From Bacteroidota bacterium (lineage in GTDB: Bacteria > Bacteroidota > Ignavibacteria > Tepidaquicellales > Tepidaquicellaceae), in contig JAEYVS010000038.1 of assembly GCA_023429265.1 (NCBI GenBank), positions 1-5,842 of the forward strand: a stretch of 5,842 nt of DNA, in the 5' to 3' direction. Positions 5,769-5,842 of the stretch are shown here, in pieces. Both the position numbers and the translations under genes were made by a program. Under the pieces are notes generated by a model. That model saw only the letters and a program-made list of their open reading frames with translations, searched no databases and was not told where the DNA came from. How positions within the stretch are numbered: the first letter of the stretch is position 1; every line of letters begins with the position of its first letter.

Positions 5769-5842
5769 ATGACTTTCCAGATCTATATTTAAGTGACGCC
5801 ATAAAAAAATTCCGTGAACTCAAGTCCCTCGGAGACCGTGCC
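5765..5842 (+). CDS. N-terminus of a probable DUF1572/DinB-like protein (3' end outside window)
   Basis: Only the first 26 codons are inside the window. The product starts MNDFPDLYLSDAIKKFRELK and continues SLGDRA. The pattern of an acidic start, then YLxxAIKxFxxxKSLGxxA, resembles the first helix of DUF1572 proteins, which belong to the DinB/YfiT-like four-helix bundle superfamily of putative metal-dependent enzymes. This assignment is from memory on a short stretch, and the metal-binding histidines would lie beyond the edge, so it is tentative. No Shine-Dalgarno is visible; the upstream bases are AT-rich. The ATG overlaps the TGA of the truncated copy by two bases. The near-identical upstream start at 5616 supports this being a real coding region, since their differences are mostly synonymous. 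No clear promoter was found upstream. Confidence 0.7.
   Translation, partial: MNDFPDLYLSDAIKKFRELKSLGDRA

Overview
The window carries two large minus-strand genes of DNA metabolism, a long repeat-rich divergent spacer, and the first codons of a plus-strand gene. The best guess for the host is a Bacteroidota or Ignavibacteriota/Chlorobi (FCB group) bacterium. Three things point there. Two promoter candidates fit the Bacteroidota-type pattern (TTTG or ATTG, 20 bp, TAnnTTTG). No gene start has a convincing Shine-Dalgarno sequence. The spacer is packed with short palindromic and tandem repeats of a kind I associate with FCB genomes. This is inference; no taxonomic marker was compared.

Layout. 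Positions 1-716 (minus) hold the N-terminal 238 codons of recA; the window edge cuts off the 3' end. Positions 717-920 hold a recA promoter candidate and a small inverted repeat at its predicted transcription start. Positions 921-950 are an intrinsic terminator that folds best as minus-strand RNA, so it ends the nrdJ transcript. Positions 1002-4685 (minus) encode a complete 1227-residue adenosylcobalamin-dependent (class II) ribonucleotide reductase, NrdJ, with all catalytic residues and a Cys-rich C-terminal tail. Its promoter candidate lies at 4838-4869. The predicted leader is about 145 nt long and contains a symmetric hairpin at 4727-4763.

Positions 4870-5615 have no convincing gene. They hold three near-copies of TTATTAACA, an 18-bp tandem repeat, a 10-bp-arm GC-rich palindrome, three 8-bp tandem units, a hairpin cluster, a long imperfect inverted repeat and a 24-bp imperfect palindrome.

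Positions 5616-5842 (plus) contain two successive copies of one gene start. The first (MNDFPKLYLSDAIKKFR) runs into a two-hairpin element and stops after 50 codons. The second is an intact start, cut by the window edge, that resembles DUF1572/DinB-like proteins. The two copies differ mostly at synonymous positions, so the first looks like the remnant of a real, diverged paralog. This is the most unusual observation in the window.

How the genes relate. NrdJ supplies deoxyribonucleotides and RecA acts in recombination and repair. They are adjacent and co-oriented, but the terminator and second promoter between them suggest separate transcription units. No defence system, CRISPR array, tRNA, rRNA or transposase gene was found.
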